Part shown: piece after piece, positions 1 to 9,121 of the stretch
Layout: each line of letters starts with the position of its first letter
How positions within the stretch are numbered: position 1 is the stretch's first letter
NCBI GenBank assembly: GCA_045107005.1
Contig: JBGCFP010000036.1
Coordinates: 1-64,000 of the forward strand
DNA: 64,000 bases
Direction of reading: 5' to 3'
Origin: JBCCMA01 sp045107005
Lineage (GTDB): Bacteria; Pseudomonadota; Gammaproteobacteria; Steroidobacterales; JBCCMA01
The notes under the pieces: model-generated
Seen by the model: the letters and a program-made list of their open reading frames with translations, nothing else
Databases searched by the model: none
What the model was told of the DNA's origin: nothing
Program-made: the position numbers and the translations under genes

Positions 1-1
1 C

Positions 2-727
2 ACTCGACTCGCTCGCCGCGCGCTGCTGCCCGGTTTCGCCAAAATCGCGCACGATGCGCCGCGGGCACGCGCCGCGTTTGTGAAAGCAGCGGCCGTGATG
101 ACCCTGTTCTCGATGCCCATTGCCTTTGGCATCGCGGCGACGGCGCCGTTGATTGGCGAGGTTATCCTTGGGCCAAAGTGGCTGGCTGCCGTCCCTCTAA
201 TGCAGTTGCTGGCCCTGGCGGGGGTGGTGACGGCGATCGCATCGCCCATTACATCGGCACTGATTGCCATGGGTAAGCCTTACGTGGTGGCAAGTCTCTC
301 TTTGTGTAACGCAGTGGTACTGCTGTCTCTGGTGCTGCGCTTTGCCTGGCAGGGCGGAGCACTGGGCGCGGCGCAGGCAGTTCTGTTGACGGCGCTGATT
401 TTTCTCCCAGTCTATTTCGCGATTTCGATGAGGTTTCTGTACGTGAGCGTTCGGGATATTCTGACGATCGTTTTGCGTCCGGCGATGGCTGCGATCTTGA
501 TGTATTGGCTCGTGACCAAATGTTTGCGCCTGACCGGTTTGGCGCCGGTCGACATACTGCTCGCAGCGGGAATCGGGGCCGTGATCTACGTGACCACGGT
601 TTTGCTGTTGTGGCGGATCATGCCCGCGGAAGACGTTTGCGCTGAGTCCTTTATTCTCGAGCGAATCCGCGAGCGGTTGGCGGCGCGCGGGCTGATACGA
701 AACGCCAGCGATGGCGCGACGCCGTGA
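2..727 (+). CDS. Polysaccharide flippase (Wzx/MOP superfamily), 5' end missing
   Basis: The reading frame is open from the window edge, so this is the C-terminal part (about 241 residues) of a longer gene. The first residues (LLPGFAKIAHD...RARAAFVKA) followed by several hydrophobic helices and the segment LIGEVILGPKW match the second half of Wzx-type oligosaccharide flippases of the MOP superfamily, which move undecaprenyl-linked sugar units across the inner membrane for exopolysaccharide or O-antigen assembly. At least six hydrophobic stretches are visible, and the tail is short, charged and cytoplasmic. A GTG at position 80 is internal to the domain and is not the start. The stop overlaps the next gene by 4 bp. 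PEP-CTERM proteins elsewhere in the window fit an exopolysaccharide-producing organism. The family is confident; the sugar substrate is unknown. Confidence 0.8.
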   Translation, partial: TRLARRALLPGFAKIAHDAPRARAAFVKAAAVMTLFSMPIAFGIAATAPLIGEVILGPKWLAAVPLMQLLALAGVVTAIASPITSALIAMGKPYVVASLSLCNAVVLLSLVLRFAWQGGALGAAQAVLLTALIFLPVYFAISMRFLYVSVRDILTIVLRPAMAAILMYWLVTKCLRLTGLAPVDILLAAGIGAVIYVTTVLLLWRIMPAEDVCAESFILERIRERLAARGLIRNASDGATP

Positions 728-1230
728 CGCCGTCCTGGCTTGACGAGTTCTTGCTGCCCGGCGGGAAGCTGGGTCTTGTTCACTCACCGGGCTCGCGCGA
801 GGCAACGACAGCGCAGGATCTCGACGCGCTCAGTGCGCTGGGCGTCCAGCGAATTATTTGCCTGCAAGAAGCGTTCGAGCTCGAGCACTTCCGGGTATCA
901 GAGACCATGGACCAGCGCCGCGCGGCGGTCGAGCAGCGTGGCATCGCGTTCACCCATTCTCCGGTTGTCGATCGCAGTGCCGCGGGCATGGCGCAGGCCA
1001 TCGAGTTGGTCGCGCTGCTCAATGCCGAGTTACGGGCGCAGCGTACGGTAATCGTTCACTGTTGGGCCGGCCTGGGCCGCGCGGGCACGCTGGCGGCCTG
1101 CCTGCTGGTCGACAACGAGATGCGTCCGGAAAATGCAATCCTGGAGGTGCGGGCGGCTCGACCGGGCGCCATCGAGTCCGAGGAACAGGTCCGCTTCATC
1201 GAGCGTTTTGCGGCTCACGTCAAAGGATGA
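724..1230 (+). CDS. Dual-specificity / tyrosine phosphatase-like protein
   Basis: This 168-residue soluble protein carries the cysteine phosphatase P-loop: HCWAGLGRAGT fits the HCxxGxxR pattern, with the catalytic Cys and Arg both present. Upstream, SPVVDRSAAG sits where the general-acid Asp loop lies in dual-specificity phosphatases (Asp in VVD). No signal peptide or membrane segment is visible. The GTG start overlaps the TGA of the flippase gene (GTGA), so the two are probably translationally coupled. That suggests a link to the polysaccharide locus, perhaps control of phosphorylated proteins, but no substrate can be read from the sequence. Family assignment is good; role is inferred. Confidence 0.75.
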   Translation: MTPSWLDEFLLPGGKLGLVHSPGSREATTAQDLDALSALGVQRIICLQEAFELEHFRVSETMDQRRAAVEQRGIAFTHSPVVDRSAAGMAQAIELVALLNAELRAQRTVIVHCWAGLGRAGTLAACLLVDNEMRPENAILEVRAARPGAIESEEQVRFIERFAAHVKG

Positions 1231-1340
1231 GGGAATCGGCTGACGGCTGTCGCTAAACCTTGTGTGGGGCAGATTCTGTCAAACGCGCGGCACGCGCCGT
1301 CGATTACTGCTATAAAACAGACTCGCATCGAGCGAAAACG

Positions 1341-1368
1341 GCCGATCTGATGAGTGGGTCAGATTGGC
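1341..1368. promoter_or_regulatory. Inverted repeat in leader of the giant exported protein gene
   Basis: In the 260-bp gap before the giant gene, GCCGATCTGA and TCAGATTGGC form a 10-bp inverted repeat with one mismatch and an 8-base spacer, about 120 bp upstream of the start codon. It has no T-run, so it is more likely an operator or leader structure than a terminator. No regulator can be named. Confidence 0.35.
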
Positions 1369-1490
1369 GGCAGTAACAAAAAGGCGTGCACGATCATTCG
1401 TGTAAAAGCGCCTGCGCAAGACGCGCACCCTGACATTGCTTGTTCGATCGAAATCCCATCACGCCTGTAAATCTCTGGGGAGTTTTGGCT

Positions 1491-4400
1491 ATGACCTATT
1501 CGCCACGCGTTGACCTGATACGCGCCGTCTTCACTCTGCTTTTTTTCTCTTGTCTTATGTTTCTTGCTGGCGCAAACGCGCAGTCATTGCGATTGGCGCC
1601 CGGCGCCGACCTGGCGTCACCGGAAGCGAATCCGCGCGCGCACGCGGGTGTGGCACAAACCGCTATCGTCGGTGAGCGCGTCACGCTCGACGGCACGGCA
1701 TCTGTGCACCCGGCTGGTCGTGCCCTGAGCTGGAATTGGTCGCTTGACGCACCAGCGGGTAGTGGCGCGGCCCTGTCCGATCCGAACGCGGTGCGACCGC
1801 AGTTTACGCTCGACCTGGTCGGCGACTATGTCGCTACGCTGGTGGTCGCGGATGGAAAGAACGTGAGCGCCCCTTCAGCGGTGCGTATCAGTACCGGTAA
1901 CGTCGCGCCCGTCGCGAAAGCCGCGCCGCAGCTTCATGCGGACGTGGGACAGGCGGTCGTGCTGGACGCGGCGGCGTCGACCGACGCCAATGGCGACGTC
2001 CTGAGTTATGCGTGGCGTCTGATTGCTTCGCCAGACCAAAGTGTTACGCAGCCCGCTGTGGCTCGCGCAGCGCGCACAACCTTTGTACCTGATGCCCCCG
2101 GCGACTATTTGTTTAGCGTGGTGGCCAACGACGGTCGTCTCGACAGCGCGCCAGCAACGGTGCGCTTGAGCACCGCGCGCCAACCGCTCGTGGCGGACGC
2201 TGGTGACGATCAGATCGTGGCCGTGGGTCGTCAGCACTCACTGGAGTCACAAACGCCCGGCACCTGGAGTCTGCTCCATGCGCCGAGCGAGTCCGCGGCC
2301 GTGCGCCGCACTGACCAGGGCAACACGCTGTCCATCGACGCCGCGGGACTCTACGTCGCCCAGCTTGCCGTGTCCGATGAGCACGGTCAGCAGGCGTTGG
2401 ACACGCGTGTAATTGAAGCGCGCAACCTGTCAACGTTGCCTGTCGCCAGCTCGGCCAACCGAGGCGGTTTGGACGTGGACGGTGACGGTGTGCCGGATGA
2501 CATTGATAACTGCGTCGACGTCGCAAATCCGACACAGCTCGACACCAACGGCGACGGTTTTGGCAACGCGTGCGATGCCGACATCGACAACGACGGTTTT
2601 ATTACCAACTTCGGTGACCTGGGCCTGCTGCGTCTCGCATTTTTCTCCAACCCGAGTACGCCAAACTGGAACCCGGACGCCGATTTCAACGGCGACAATA
2701 TTGTCAACTTCATTGATCTTGGCATCATGCGCTCCTATTTTTTCGGGCCACCCGGGCCGATCGCGCTGCGCTTCACCAACCCCGCAGGCGGTAGCTGGCA
2801 CGACCCGGCGAACTGGACGCCACCGGTGGTGCCCACAACGGTGCACACCGTGCGCATTGATCTGGATCCGGGGGTGATCGTTGAGTACTCCACCGGCACC
2901 AGCGAAATTGCCGGCTTGCGGGCCAGCAGCCCCGTGCTCATTTCCGGAGGCGAACTGAGCATCGCCGGCGACGCGCAGTTCAATGCGGGTTTAACGCTCG
3001 ATGGCGCAACGCTCGCCAACGCCAATATCCTGACGCCAGCCACCGATCCAGCCCCCAGCATAACGGTTCCGACGTTTACTACCGGGGGTCTCGACAACGT
3101 AACGCTGGGCGGCGAACTGACGCTCGAAACGGGTGCCACGGTCAATGTCGAGGGAGATCTGTTCCTCAATGACGGTGTTGTGCGACTAATCAGCGACAAC
3201 AACTTCACCAATCTGCGTTTCAACGGCCCGACGAGTGGCACTTCGGTATTCGGCGGCACCGGTACGGTATTGTTTGACGGCGGCGGCAGCGTCGACGGGC
3301 GGAATCGGGTTCTGGCGCAGGGCGTCAGTCACACGCTGATCATCGAACCGGGCATCACGATAGCGGCGCTCACCCGCGGTGGCGAAATTTCTCATCAGTC
3401 GTCGAACGGCACGCTGTTAATGCGGGGTCAGGTTCTGTCTGATCTTGACGGTCGGCTGACGACGCTGCGCGGCCGCCCTCTGATTGTTGAAGGCACGCTG
3501 GCCGTGTCCAACAATTCAAGACTGCTGGCCGATTCCGCTTCAGTTGGCGGTTTGTTGACGTCAGCCGCAAACGTGACGGTCGACGACGCCGAGCTTGAGC
3601 TGTTTGGTCAGATCGTTAACGAAGCCAGTATTCCGTTGAACAACGCGATTCTCGACCTGGGACGCAACGCTAACGATCGCTGGAGCAACGACGGAACGGT
3701 GACCGCGGTCAATTCGATCATTGAATTTGGCGGCGTGTTCACCCAGGCCGACGTCGGGACGATGACCGGCACCGGCACATCCCGTATCGACGGTCGACTG
3801 GACAACACCGGCGAGACACTCGACGTTGGGGCGCTGTTTCCGGGCACCACGGAACTGGCCACGTCGGGTTCGATTCTGGGTGGCACGATTGCGGTCACGC
3901 CGCTGACGTTGCCGCGCAGCACGACGTTCACGCTTGATGGCGTGACGCTCGCGACCGACCTGGATATCGAGCCAGTCTCGTCAATGAATATTGACAACGG
4001 CCTGACGCTCGACAACGCCACCGTCTCACTCAACAGTGACAACAATTTCTGCACGCTGAGTTTCAGCGGTAGCAATGGCGACACGTCCGTGCTCGGCGGC
4101 GTGGGCGAAGTGGTGTTTAACGGCACGTCGACGGTTGACGGTCGCAACCGCGTGCGCGCTGTCGGAACGAATCACACATTTATTGTCGATAGCGGCGTCA
4201 CCGTGCGTTCCGGCACCTCAACCGGTGAGCTGTCGCACGCCAGTACGAACCCGGGTCCGCTGACCGTTCGCGGGCCGATCACATCGTCTATCGATGGGCG
4301 GCGCGTGGTTTTGCGCGGAGCACCGCTTAACATCGATACGACGATCAACGTCACCAACGATGCGTTGGTGCAAGCCAACTTTGGCAATACCGGTTCGACC

Positions 4401-7205
4401 ATATCCGCCGGGTCAACGATCACGGTCAATACTGGTGAGCTCGAGCTGTTTGGGGATTTCACCAACCTGGGCGCGATCAACATCGTCGACAGCACACTCG
4501 ATCTTGGTAACGTCGCCGCGGACGAGTGGAACAATGGCGGTGTGATCACACTGACCAACAGCACGCTGGAACTGGGCGGTACGTACGCAGTCGCAAACCT
4601 CGGGACGATTAATGGCAACGGTCAGGTCATCCTGAACGGCACCTTGCTAAACGACGGTCAAATGTTTGATCTGGGCAGTATCGTCGGCGGCAATGTTCTT
4701 CTGAACACCGGCGGCAGCATTGTCGGCGGCACCGTTATCGGCACGACGCTGAACGTACCGTCCAACCAGACGTTTACGCTTGACGGGGTGACGCTGGCTG
4801 CGGATGCCAATCTGGACCCATCGGCAACGCTGACGATCGCAAACGGCCTGACCTTGGACAGTTCGACCGTCCGCTTACTCAGCAACAACAATTTTGTCAG
4901 CCTGAATTTCATCGGGGCTTCTGGCGAAGTGTCGGTATTGGGTGGCACTGGTGAAGTGTTGTTTAGCGGCACGGCAACGGTCAATAACCGAAATCGCGTG
5001 CGCGTTTCCAGCGGTGGGCACGGCCTTACCGTGGCGCCGGGCGTTACGATCCGCTCCGATACGGCCGGTGGCGAAGTGCGACAGTCATCCAACAACGGCC
5101 CGATCCGGCTGCAAGGCGATGTGGTGGCAAACGTGGCGGGGCGTGGGATCTCTCTTGGTGGAGCGCCACTTATCGTCGAAGGTGCGCTGTCGGTCAGTAA
5201 TGACTCCGTGGCCACGCTGAACGGGTTTGGCGAAGCCTCGACGATAGCGTCGAGCGCGACGGTGTCGGTTAGCGACAGTGAGCTTGAACTGTTTGGCGAC
5301 ATCACCAACGAGGCCAACATCATGGCGACAAATGGCATCGTCGATCTTGGGACTCTGGTCACCGACGAATGGGTGAATGCCGGTACGATTACACTGACCA
5401 CCAGCCGAGTCGAACTGGGCGGCAGTTTTGATATCGGCGCGGTTGGTACGATTGTCGGCAGCGACACACTGGTCATCGATGGCGTATTGGACAACGTTGG
5501 GCAGACGCTCGATGTTGACACGCAGTTCCCGCTAACGCCGACGCTGGAGACTGGCGGGCGAATTGTGGGCGGCAGTGTAACGGGTAGCCCGCTAACGATT
5601 GGCGCTTTCGAGAATTTTGGTCTGGAAAATGTCACGCTCGGCGCGGACCTGGCCGTCGAGGGCGGCGGGACCCTGTCGATCACCGACGACGTGACGCTGG
5701 ATGGGGCAACGATTTCGCTGGAAAGTGACAACAACTTTACGTCGCTGAGCTTTTTGGCGGCGGCCGACGACGTGATGACGCTCGGCGGCATCGGCAACGT
5801 CGTGTTCAACGGCACGGCGACCGTTGATAGTCGCAACCGGATTACGACGTCGGTGCCTGGCGATACATTGGTTGTGGAAGCCGGTGTGTCCATCGCCTCC
5901 GGTACGGCCGGCGGAGAACTGCGCCACACCGGCGGCGCGATGATCATCCAAGGTGCGGTAACGGCAAGTCTGCCCGGCCGGCTGGTTTCCGTACAGGCAG
6001 CACCACTGACGTTCGAAGGTTCGGCGCAAGTATCCAACGACGGTGAGTTCAGAGCGACGTTCAGTTCAACCAGTAGCGCCCCGGGCTTGGCGTCGGCGCT
6101 CAGCACCCTGTCCGCGAACACCGGCGAAATCGAACTGTTCGGCGACGTTACGCTGGCCGGGACCGTCACCCTCACCGACGCGCTGCTCGATCTTGGCAAT
6201 TCGGTCAACGACAACTGGGTCAACACCGGGTCGATCGCGCTGACCAACAGTGACATCGAAGCCGGCGGTACCGTGAGCAGCGGTGACTTTGGCAGCATCA
6301 CCCGCACAGGTACTGGCGCGAGCGTGTTCAACGCTGCCATGGACCTGACGGGCGAGACCATTGATTTGGGCACGCTGTTGCCGCCACCGATCCTGTTTGG
6401 CGCTAACGGCAGTCTGACCGGCGGCACGCTGACCACGACACCTCTGTCCATGAGCGAGTTCGTGACCTTCACGTTTGACGGCGTGACCCTTGCCACCGAC
6501 ATGTCAATTGCGCTGGGCAGCACGCTGAACGTGAACAACGGCTTGACGCTGGCCAACGCCACCATTCGGATGTTGAGCAACAACAATTTCTCTTCGCTGA
6601 CGTTTGCGGGCGCCTCTGGCGAGGAATCGCTGTTTGCCGGTACCGGTTCTGTGATCTTTGACGGCACAGCGACGGTTGACGGTCGCAACCGAGTCCTGGT
6701 GACCGGAACCATGCACAGTCTCGACATCGCTCCTGGCATCACGATCAGCACCGGGACGGCGTCTGGCGAGATTCGGCAGAACTCGAACAATGGTTCGATT
6801 ACGATGCGCGGCGACTTGGTGTCGAATTTACCCGGGCGGTCGCTGAGACTGTTTGCAGCGCCGTTCAATCTTGAGGGTACGCTCACCGTTGATGCCGGTA
6901 GCGACGTCGACGCGGGCAACTATTCCGTGAGCGGAGCAGCGACGGTTAACCTGGGCATTGGCGGCACGGCCACGGCAGACCAAGGCCGTATTCTTGCCCC
7001 GAACGTCGACGCGGCGTTGGACGGCACGCTCAATGTCAGTCTTGCGAACGGGTTCACCCCCGTGTTGGGCGATACGTTTGTGTTGTCGACGTTTGGGTCA
7101 CTGACCGGCACTTACTCGACAATCAATGTGCCCGCGTTGGGTGGCGGCTTGGTCTTGACGCCGACGTATAACGCCGGTGATCTGACGTTCACCGTGACGA
7201 ACTAG
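1491..7205 (+). CDS. Giant exported repeat protein (PKD-like, TSP3/dockerin-like, five long beta repeats)
   Basis: The ATG at 1491 follows GGGGAGT by 8 bases and gives 1904 residues starting with a clear signal peptide (hydrophobic core, ANA-QS cleavage). In-frame upstream codons add an unconvincing extension. After the signal come two to three Ig/PKD-like domains (about residues 40-310), then a thrombospondin-3/dockerin-like calcium segment (about 330-425; DVDGDGVPDD, NDGFITNFGDLG, FNGDNIVNFIDLG, ending FFGPPGP). From about residue 534 there are five 281-284-residue repeats rich in Asn, Thr, Gly and Ser, typical of right-handed beta-helix passengers. No outer-membrane barrel, LPXTG, PEP-CTERM or type I signal is visible at the end (GDLTFTVTN). 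It is probably a surface or released matrix/adhesin-like protein; anchoring is unknown. A hairpin follows the stop. Confidence 0.75.
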   Translation: MTYSPRVDLIRAVFTLLFFSCLMFLAGANAQSLRLAPGADLASPEANPRAHAGVAQTAIVGERVTLDGTASVHPAGRALSWNWSLDAPAGSGAALSDPNAVRPQFTLDLVGDYVATLVVADGKNVSAPSAVRISTGNVAPVAKAAPQLHADVGQAVVLDAAASTDANGDVLSYAWRLIASPDQSVTQPAVARAARTTFVPDAPGDYLFSVVANDGRLDSAPATVRLSTARQPLVADAGDDQIVAVGRQHSLESQTPGTWSLLHAPSESAAVRRTDQGNTLSIDAAGLYVAQLAVSDEHGQQALDTRVIEARNLSTLPVASSANRGGLDVDGDGVPDDIDNCVDVANPTQLDTNGDGFGNACDADIDNDGFITNFGDLGLLRLAFFSNPSTPNWNPDADFNGDNIVNFIDLGIMRSYFFGPPGPIALRFTNPAGGSWHDPANWTPPVVPTTVHTVRIDLDPGVIVEYSTGTSEIAGLRASSPVLISGGELSIAGDAQFNAGLTLDGATLANANILTPATDPAPSITVPTFTTGGLDNVTLGGELTLETGATVNVEGDLFLNDGVVRLISDNNFTNLRFNGPTSGTSVFGGTGTVLFDGGGSVDGRNRVLAQGVSHTLIIEPGITIAALTRGGEISHQSSNGTLLMRGQVLSDLDGRLTTLRGRPLIVEGTLAVSNNSRLLADSASVGGLLTSAANVTVDDAELELFGQIVNEASIPLNNAILDLGRNANDRWSNDGTVTAVNSIIEFGGVFTQADVGTMTGTGTSRIDGRLDNTGETLDVGALFPGTTELATSGSILGGTIAVTPLTLPRSTTFTLDGVTLATDLDIEPVSSMNIDNGLTLDNATVSLNSDNNFCTLSFSGSNGDTSVLGGVGEVVFNGTSTVDGRNRVRAVGTNHTFIVDSGVTVRSGTSTGELSHASTNPGPLTVRGPITSSIDGRRVVLRGAPLNIDTTINVTNDALVQANFGNTGSTISAGSTITVNTGELELFGDFTNLGAINIVDSTLDLGNVAADEWNNGGVITLTNSTLELGGTYAVANLGTINGNGQVILNGTLLNDGQMFDLGSIVGGNVLLNTGGSIVGGTVIGTTLNVPSNQTFTLDGVTLAADANLDPSATLTIANGLTLDSSTVRLLSNNNFVSLNFIGASGEVSVLGGTGEVLFSGTATVNNRNRVRVSSGGHGLTVAPGVTIRSDTAGGEVRQSSNNGPIRLQGDVVANVAGRGISLGGAPLIVEGALSVSNDSVATLNGFGEASTIASSATVSVSDSELELFGDITNEANIMATNGIVDLGTLVTDEWVNAGTITLTTSRVELGGSFDIGAVGTIVGSDTLVIDGVLDNVGQTLDVDTQFPLTPTLETGGRIVGGSVTGSPLTIGAFENFGLENVTLGADLAVEGGGTLSITDDVTLDGATISLESDNNFTSLSFLAAADDVMTLGGIGNVVFNGTATVDSRNRITTSVPGDTLVVEAGVSIASGTAGGELRHTGGAMIIQGAVTASLPGRLVSVQAAPLTFEGSAQVSNDGEFRATFSSTSSAPGLASALSTLSANTGEIELFGDVTLAGTVTLTDALLDLGNSVNDNWVNTGSIALTNSDIEAGGTVSSGDFGSITRTGTGASVFNAAMDLTGETIDLGTLLPPPILFGANGSLTGGTLTTTPLSMSEFVTFTFDGVTLATDMSIALGSTLNVNNGLTLANATIRMLSNNNFSSLTFAGASGEESLFAGTGSVIFDGTATVDGRNRVLVTGTMHSLDIAPGITISTGTASGEIRQNSNNGSITMRGDLVSNLPGRSLRLFAAPFNLEGTLTVDAGSDVDAGNYSVSGAATVNLGIGGTATADQGRILAPNVDAALDGTLNVSLANGFTPVLGDTFVLSTFGSLTGTYSTINVPALGGGLVLTPTYNAGDLTFTVTN
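3090..7000 (+). repeat. Five tandem ~845-bp coding repeats inside the giant protein gene
   Basis: Copies of the marker (L/F)(D/E)(N/G)VTL begin at 3090, 3933, 4779, 5622 and 6474, giving periods of 843, 846, 843 and 852 bp. Each copy also holds a conserved NNF..L.F block, a VF(N/D)GT.TVDGRNRV block and an ELELFGD/NEA block. All spacings are multiples of three. The copies have diverged at DNA level, so the duplication is not very recent. Confidence 0.8.
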
Positions 7206-7211
7206 TTGGAG

Positions 7212-7240
7212 AGCGGGGGCCGCTGACCGCGGCTCCCGCT
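7212..7240. terminator. Hairpin between convergent genes
   Basis: AGCGGG-g-GCCGC and GCGGC-t-CCCGCT pair around a 5-base loop directly after the giant gene and overlapping the stop codon of the convergent hydrolase gene. There is no good T-run on either strand, so termination would be weak or Rho-assisted. Confidence 0.4.
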
Positions 7241-8132
7241 ACTTGCGCAGAAAGTCGTCGAGCGGCGGGAAAAACTCGTCCGGGCATTCAAAGTGGGGCA
7301 GGGCACCGGCATCAAACGCCACCTTGGTCCAGTTGGCGCGTTGCTCGGTCCAGGTCGCCTCGCTGAAGTCCTTGAAATCGCCCCGCGTACCGTGACCGAG
7401 CCAAACCTGCTGGGTGAGCCGTTCGTAAACGTCGCGAATGTCTTTGCTGAACAAACCGCCGCCCAGGAACGCCAGCGGCGCGAACTCGCTGCCCGGCTGA
7501 TTGGTGATGATGTCATCGTAGGCCGCGAGGCCTTCATCGATGTTGTCTGAGCCCCACGTGCGCTTGAGGAAATAGCGGATGGAACGCGGGCTGGTTAAGG
7601 CCCTGAACAGTCGCCGACGCCACAACGGAGCACTTAACACTCGTTGCAGCCACGCGATTTGGCGCGTGCTGCCGGCGGGCTCGCGCAGGCGCTGGCTACC
7701 ACGCCGAAAGCCGGTCGGCGTGATAAACGCCAGGCCGTTTAGCTGATCGGGCAAGGATAAAGCGGCCCGCGCCAGGAACTCACTCGAGAGCGACAGTGCC
7801 ACCGCGTCCAGCGCCACGCCGGGTTGCCGGGCGGCGATGTATTCGACCATCACGCGTATCGCGTCGGTGTAAAGCGCGACGTCGTATCGGCGGTTGCTGC
7901 GTTCGGAAAACCCAAAGCCCGGCAAATCCGGAGCGTAGACGCGCCGGGTTTTGGCGTAGTGGTCGTACAGCGGTTTCACTTCGTAGGCCGAGCCCGACGC
8001 GTTGATGCTGTGGATCAGCAGTAGCGGCGGTCCGTCGCCACCCACGTAGGTGCTGATGCGGCCAGCTCGACTGTCAAACTCTTCGCGTTGCCCGTCGAGT
8101 GCTGCGGGCATGGGCGGGAAATTTTGTTTCAT
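7239..8132 (-). CDS. Alpha/beta hydrolase-fold protein, atypical nucleophile elbow
   Basis: The ATG at 8132 gives 297 residues; a TTG one codon upstream is an alternative. The alpha/beta hydrolase pattern is clear: PPLLLIHSINASGSA (oxyanion region), VYAPDLPGFGFSERS (the strand-4 DxPGxGxS motif), then a cap and a late LPHFECPDEFFPPLDDFL segment with the catalytic His position. Where GxSxG is expected the sequence reads ALSLSSEF, so the nucleophile Ser can be placed but both flanking glycines are replaced. No signal peptide is seen, so it is cytoplasmic. It is the last gene of a three-gene operon, 8 bases after the TonB-C gene. Substrate unknown. Confidence 0.8.
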   Translation of the reverse strand: MKQNFPPMPAALDGQREEFDSRAGRISTYVGGDGPPLLLIHSINASGSAYEVKPLYDHYAKTRRVYAPDLPGFGFSERSNRRYDVALYTDAIRVMVEYIAARQPGVALDAVALSLSSEFLARAALSLPDQLNGLAFITPTGFRRGSQRLREPAGSTRQIAWLQRVLSAPLWRRRLFRALTSPRSIRYFLKRTWGSDNIDEGLAAYDDIITNQPGSEFAPLAFLGGGLFSKDIRDVYERLTQQVWLGHGTRGDFKDFSEATWTEQRANWTKVAFDAGALPHFECPDEFFPPLDDFLRK

Positions 8133-8140
8133 CAATCGAT

Positions 8141-9121
8141 CTACGGCTCCGTCGCTTCTTCGGTCGTAAAAAAGTACTGGTTGCGCAGCCTGGCGGAAAC
8201 CGCTTCCCCGTTCTTGATGCGGGGTGTGAATCGCCAGCTGTCGATGACCTGCAGCACGGCATTCCCAAACTCGGGCGGCCCGTCAATCTCTACGATGGAC
8301 GGGTTCCGGACAAGACCGGCTTCGTCAATCGTGATTTCGAACGTAACGGTACCTTGCGACCGGTCGCGCAAAAGCGATCTTGAATACGGTGGTGGCACCA
8401 TGAACAACTGGCGCGGCATGGCGTCGCCGCCGTTGGCGCCAAGGCGTGCCAGCGCCAAAACGTGCACGGTAGCTTCATCACGTTTGTTGCCCGTTTCCAG
8501 AATGCGTAGCGCCTCGCCGTGTGCGCGTGCCATCAGATCCTGCAGCACGTCCGACGTCGGAGACTGACTGGCCGCAATGGCGGCAGATTGGGCGTAAAAT
8601 TCAACTGCGTTTTTCTTTCGCGATCTGTTTTCCGACGAGATGCCTCGATAGAAAGCGATCTGCGCTAGCTCCAGATTGCTCTGTGGCGCCCGTGCTGAAT
8701 ACCATTGCTCTGCGTCGTCCAGGAATCGACGCCCCGACCGGCCGGCGTCCGCGTCGATCAACCCGCTGGCGGCTTCGAGTAAATATCGACCGTAAAGCGG
8801 GTGATTTTCCCCCACAGCATCGCGGGTCGTGCTCAGCGCCTGCTGATAGAGTGTGCGCCGTTCCCATTCATCGACGCTGGCATGACCGAGCATCATTCTG
8901 GCTTCGGCGGACTGCAAACTTTTTTTCCCCCACTGGGCGTTGGCTTTGTCCAAACCTTCCTCGTAGGCGTACGCCACCGAGTTTGGATTGATAAAGGCGC
9001 GGCCGACAAAGGACTCGCGGGTTGCAAGCAGCTCGTCGGCGGTGGCTAACGGATCGGCGTAAGCAACGAGACTGCACATCGCCACAACAGCGCAGGTAAG
9101 CGCACGCGTGTTATTCCTCAT
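8141..9121 (-). CDS. Exported TonB C-terminal-domain protein with helical repeat N-region
   Basis: ATG at 9121 is chosen because it begins a signal peptide (MRNNTRALTCAVVAMCSLVAYADP) and overlaps the end of the upstream gene by 11 bp; this gives 326 residues. The middle (about 40-230) is Ala/Leu/Glu-rich and helical, like degenerate tetratricopeptide repeats. The last 70 residues (GTVTFEITIDEAGLVRNPSIV...AVLQVIDSWRFTPRIKNGE) match the TonB C-terminal domain. Unlike classical TonB there is no N-terminal anchor or Pro-rich spacer, and the protein appears released into the periplasm. It may act as a partner of outer-membrane receptors or a periplasmic scaffold, not an energy transducer. It lies in an operon with the Sel1 and hydrolase genes. 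Confidence 0.75.
   Translation of the reverse strand: MRNNTRALTCAVVAMCSLVAYADPLATADELLATRESFVGRAFINPNSVAYAYEEGLDKANAQWGKKSLQSAEARMMLGHASVDEWERRTLYQQALSTTRDAVGENHPLYGRYLLEAASGLIDADAGRSGRRFLDDAEQWYSARAPQSNLELAQIAFYRGISSENRSRKKNAVEFYAQSAAIAASQSPTSDVLQDLMARAHGEALRILETGNKRDEATVHVLALARLGANGGDAMPRQLFMVPPPYSRSLLRDRSQGTVTFEITIDEAGLVRNPSIVEIDGPPEFGNAVLQVIDSWRFTPRIKNGEAVSARLRNQYFFTTEEATEP

Noticed and set aside
4658..6919. 753-codon open frame antisense to the giant repeat protein
   Set aside because: It mirrors the repeats of the plus-strand gene, its composition (Ser, Pro, Val-rich, no domains) is that of a reverse-strand shadow, and the plus-strand frame has signal peptide and domains.
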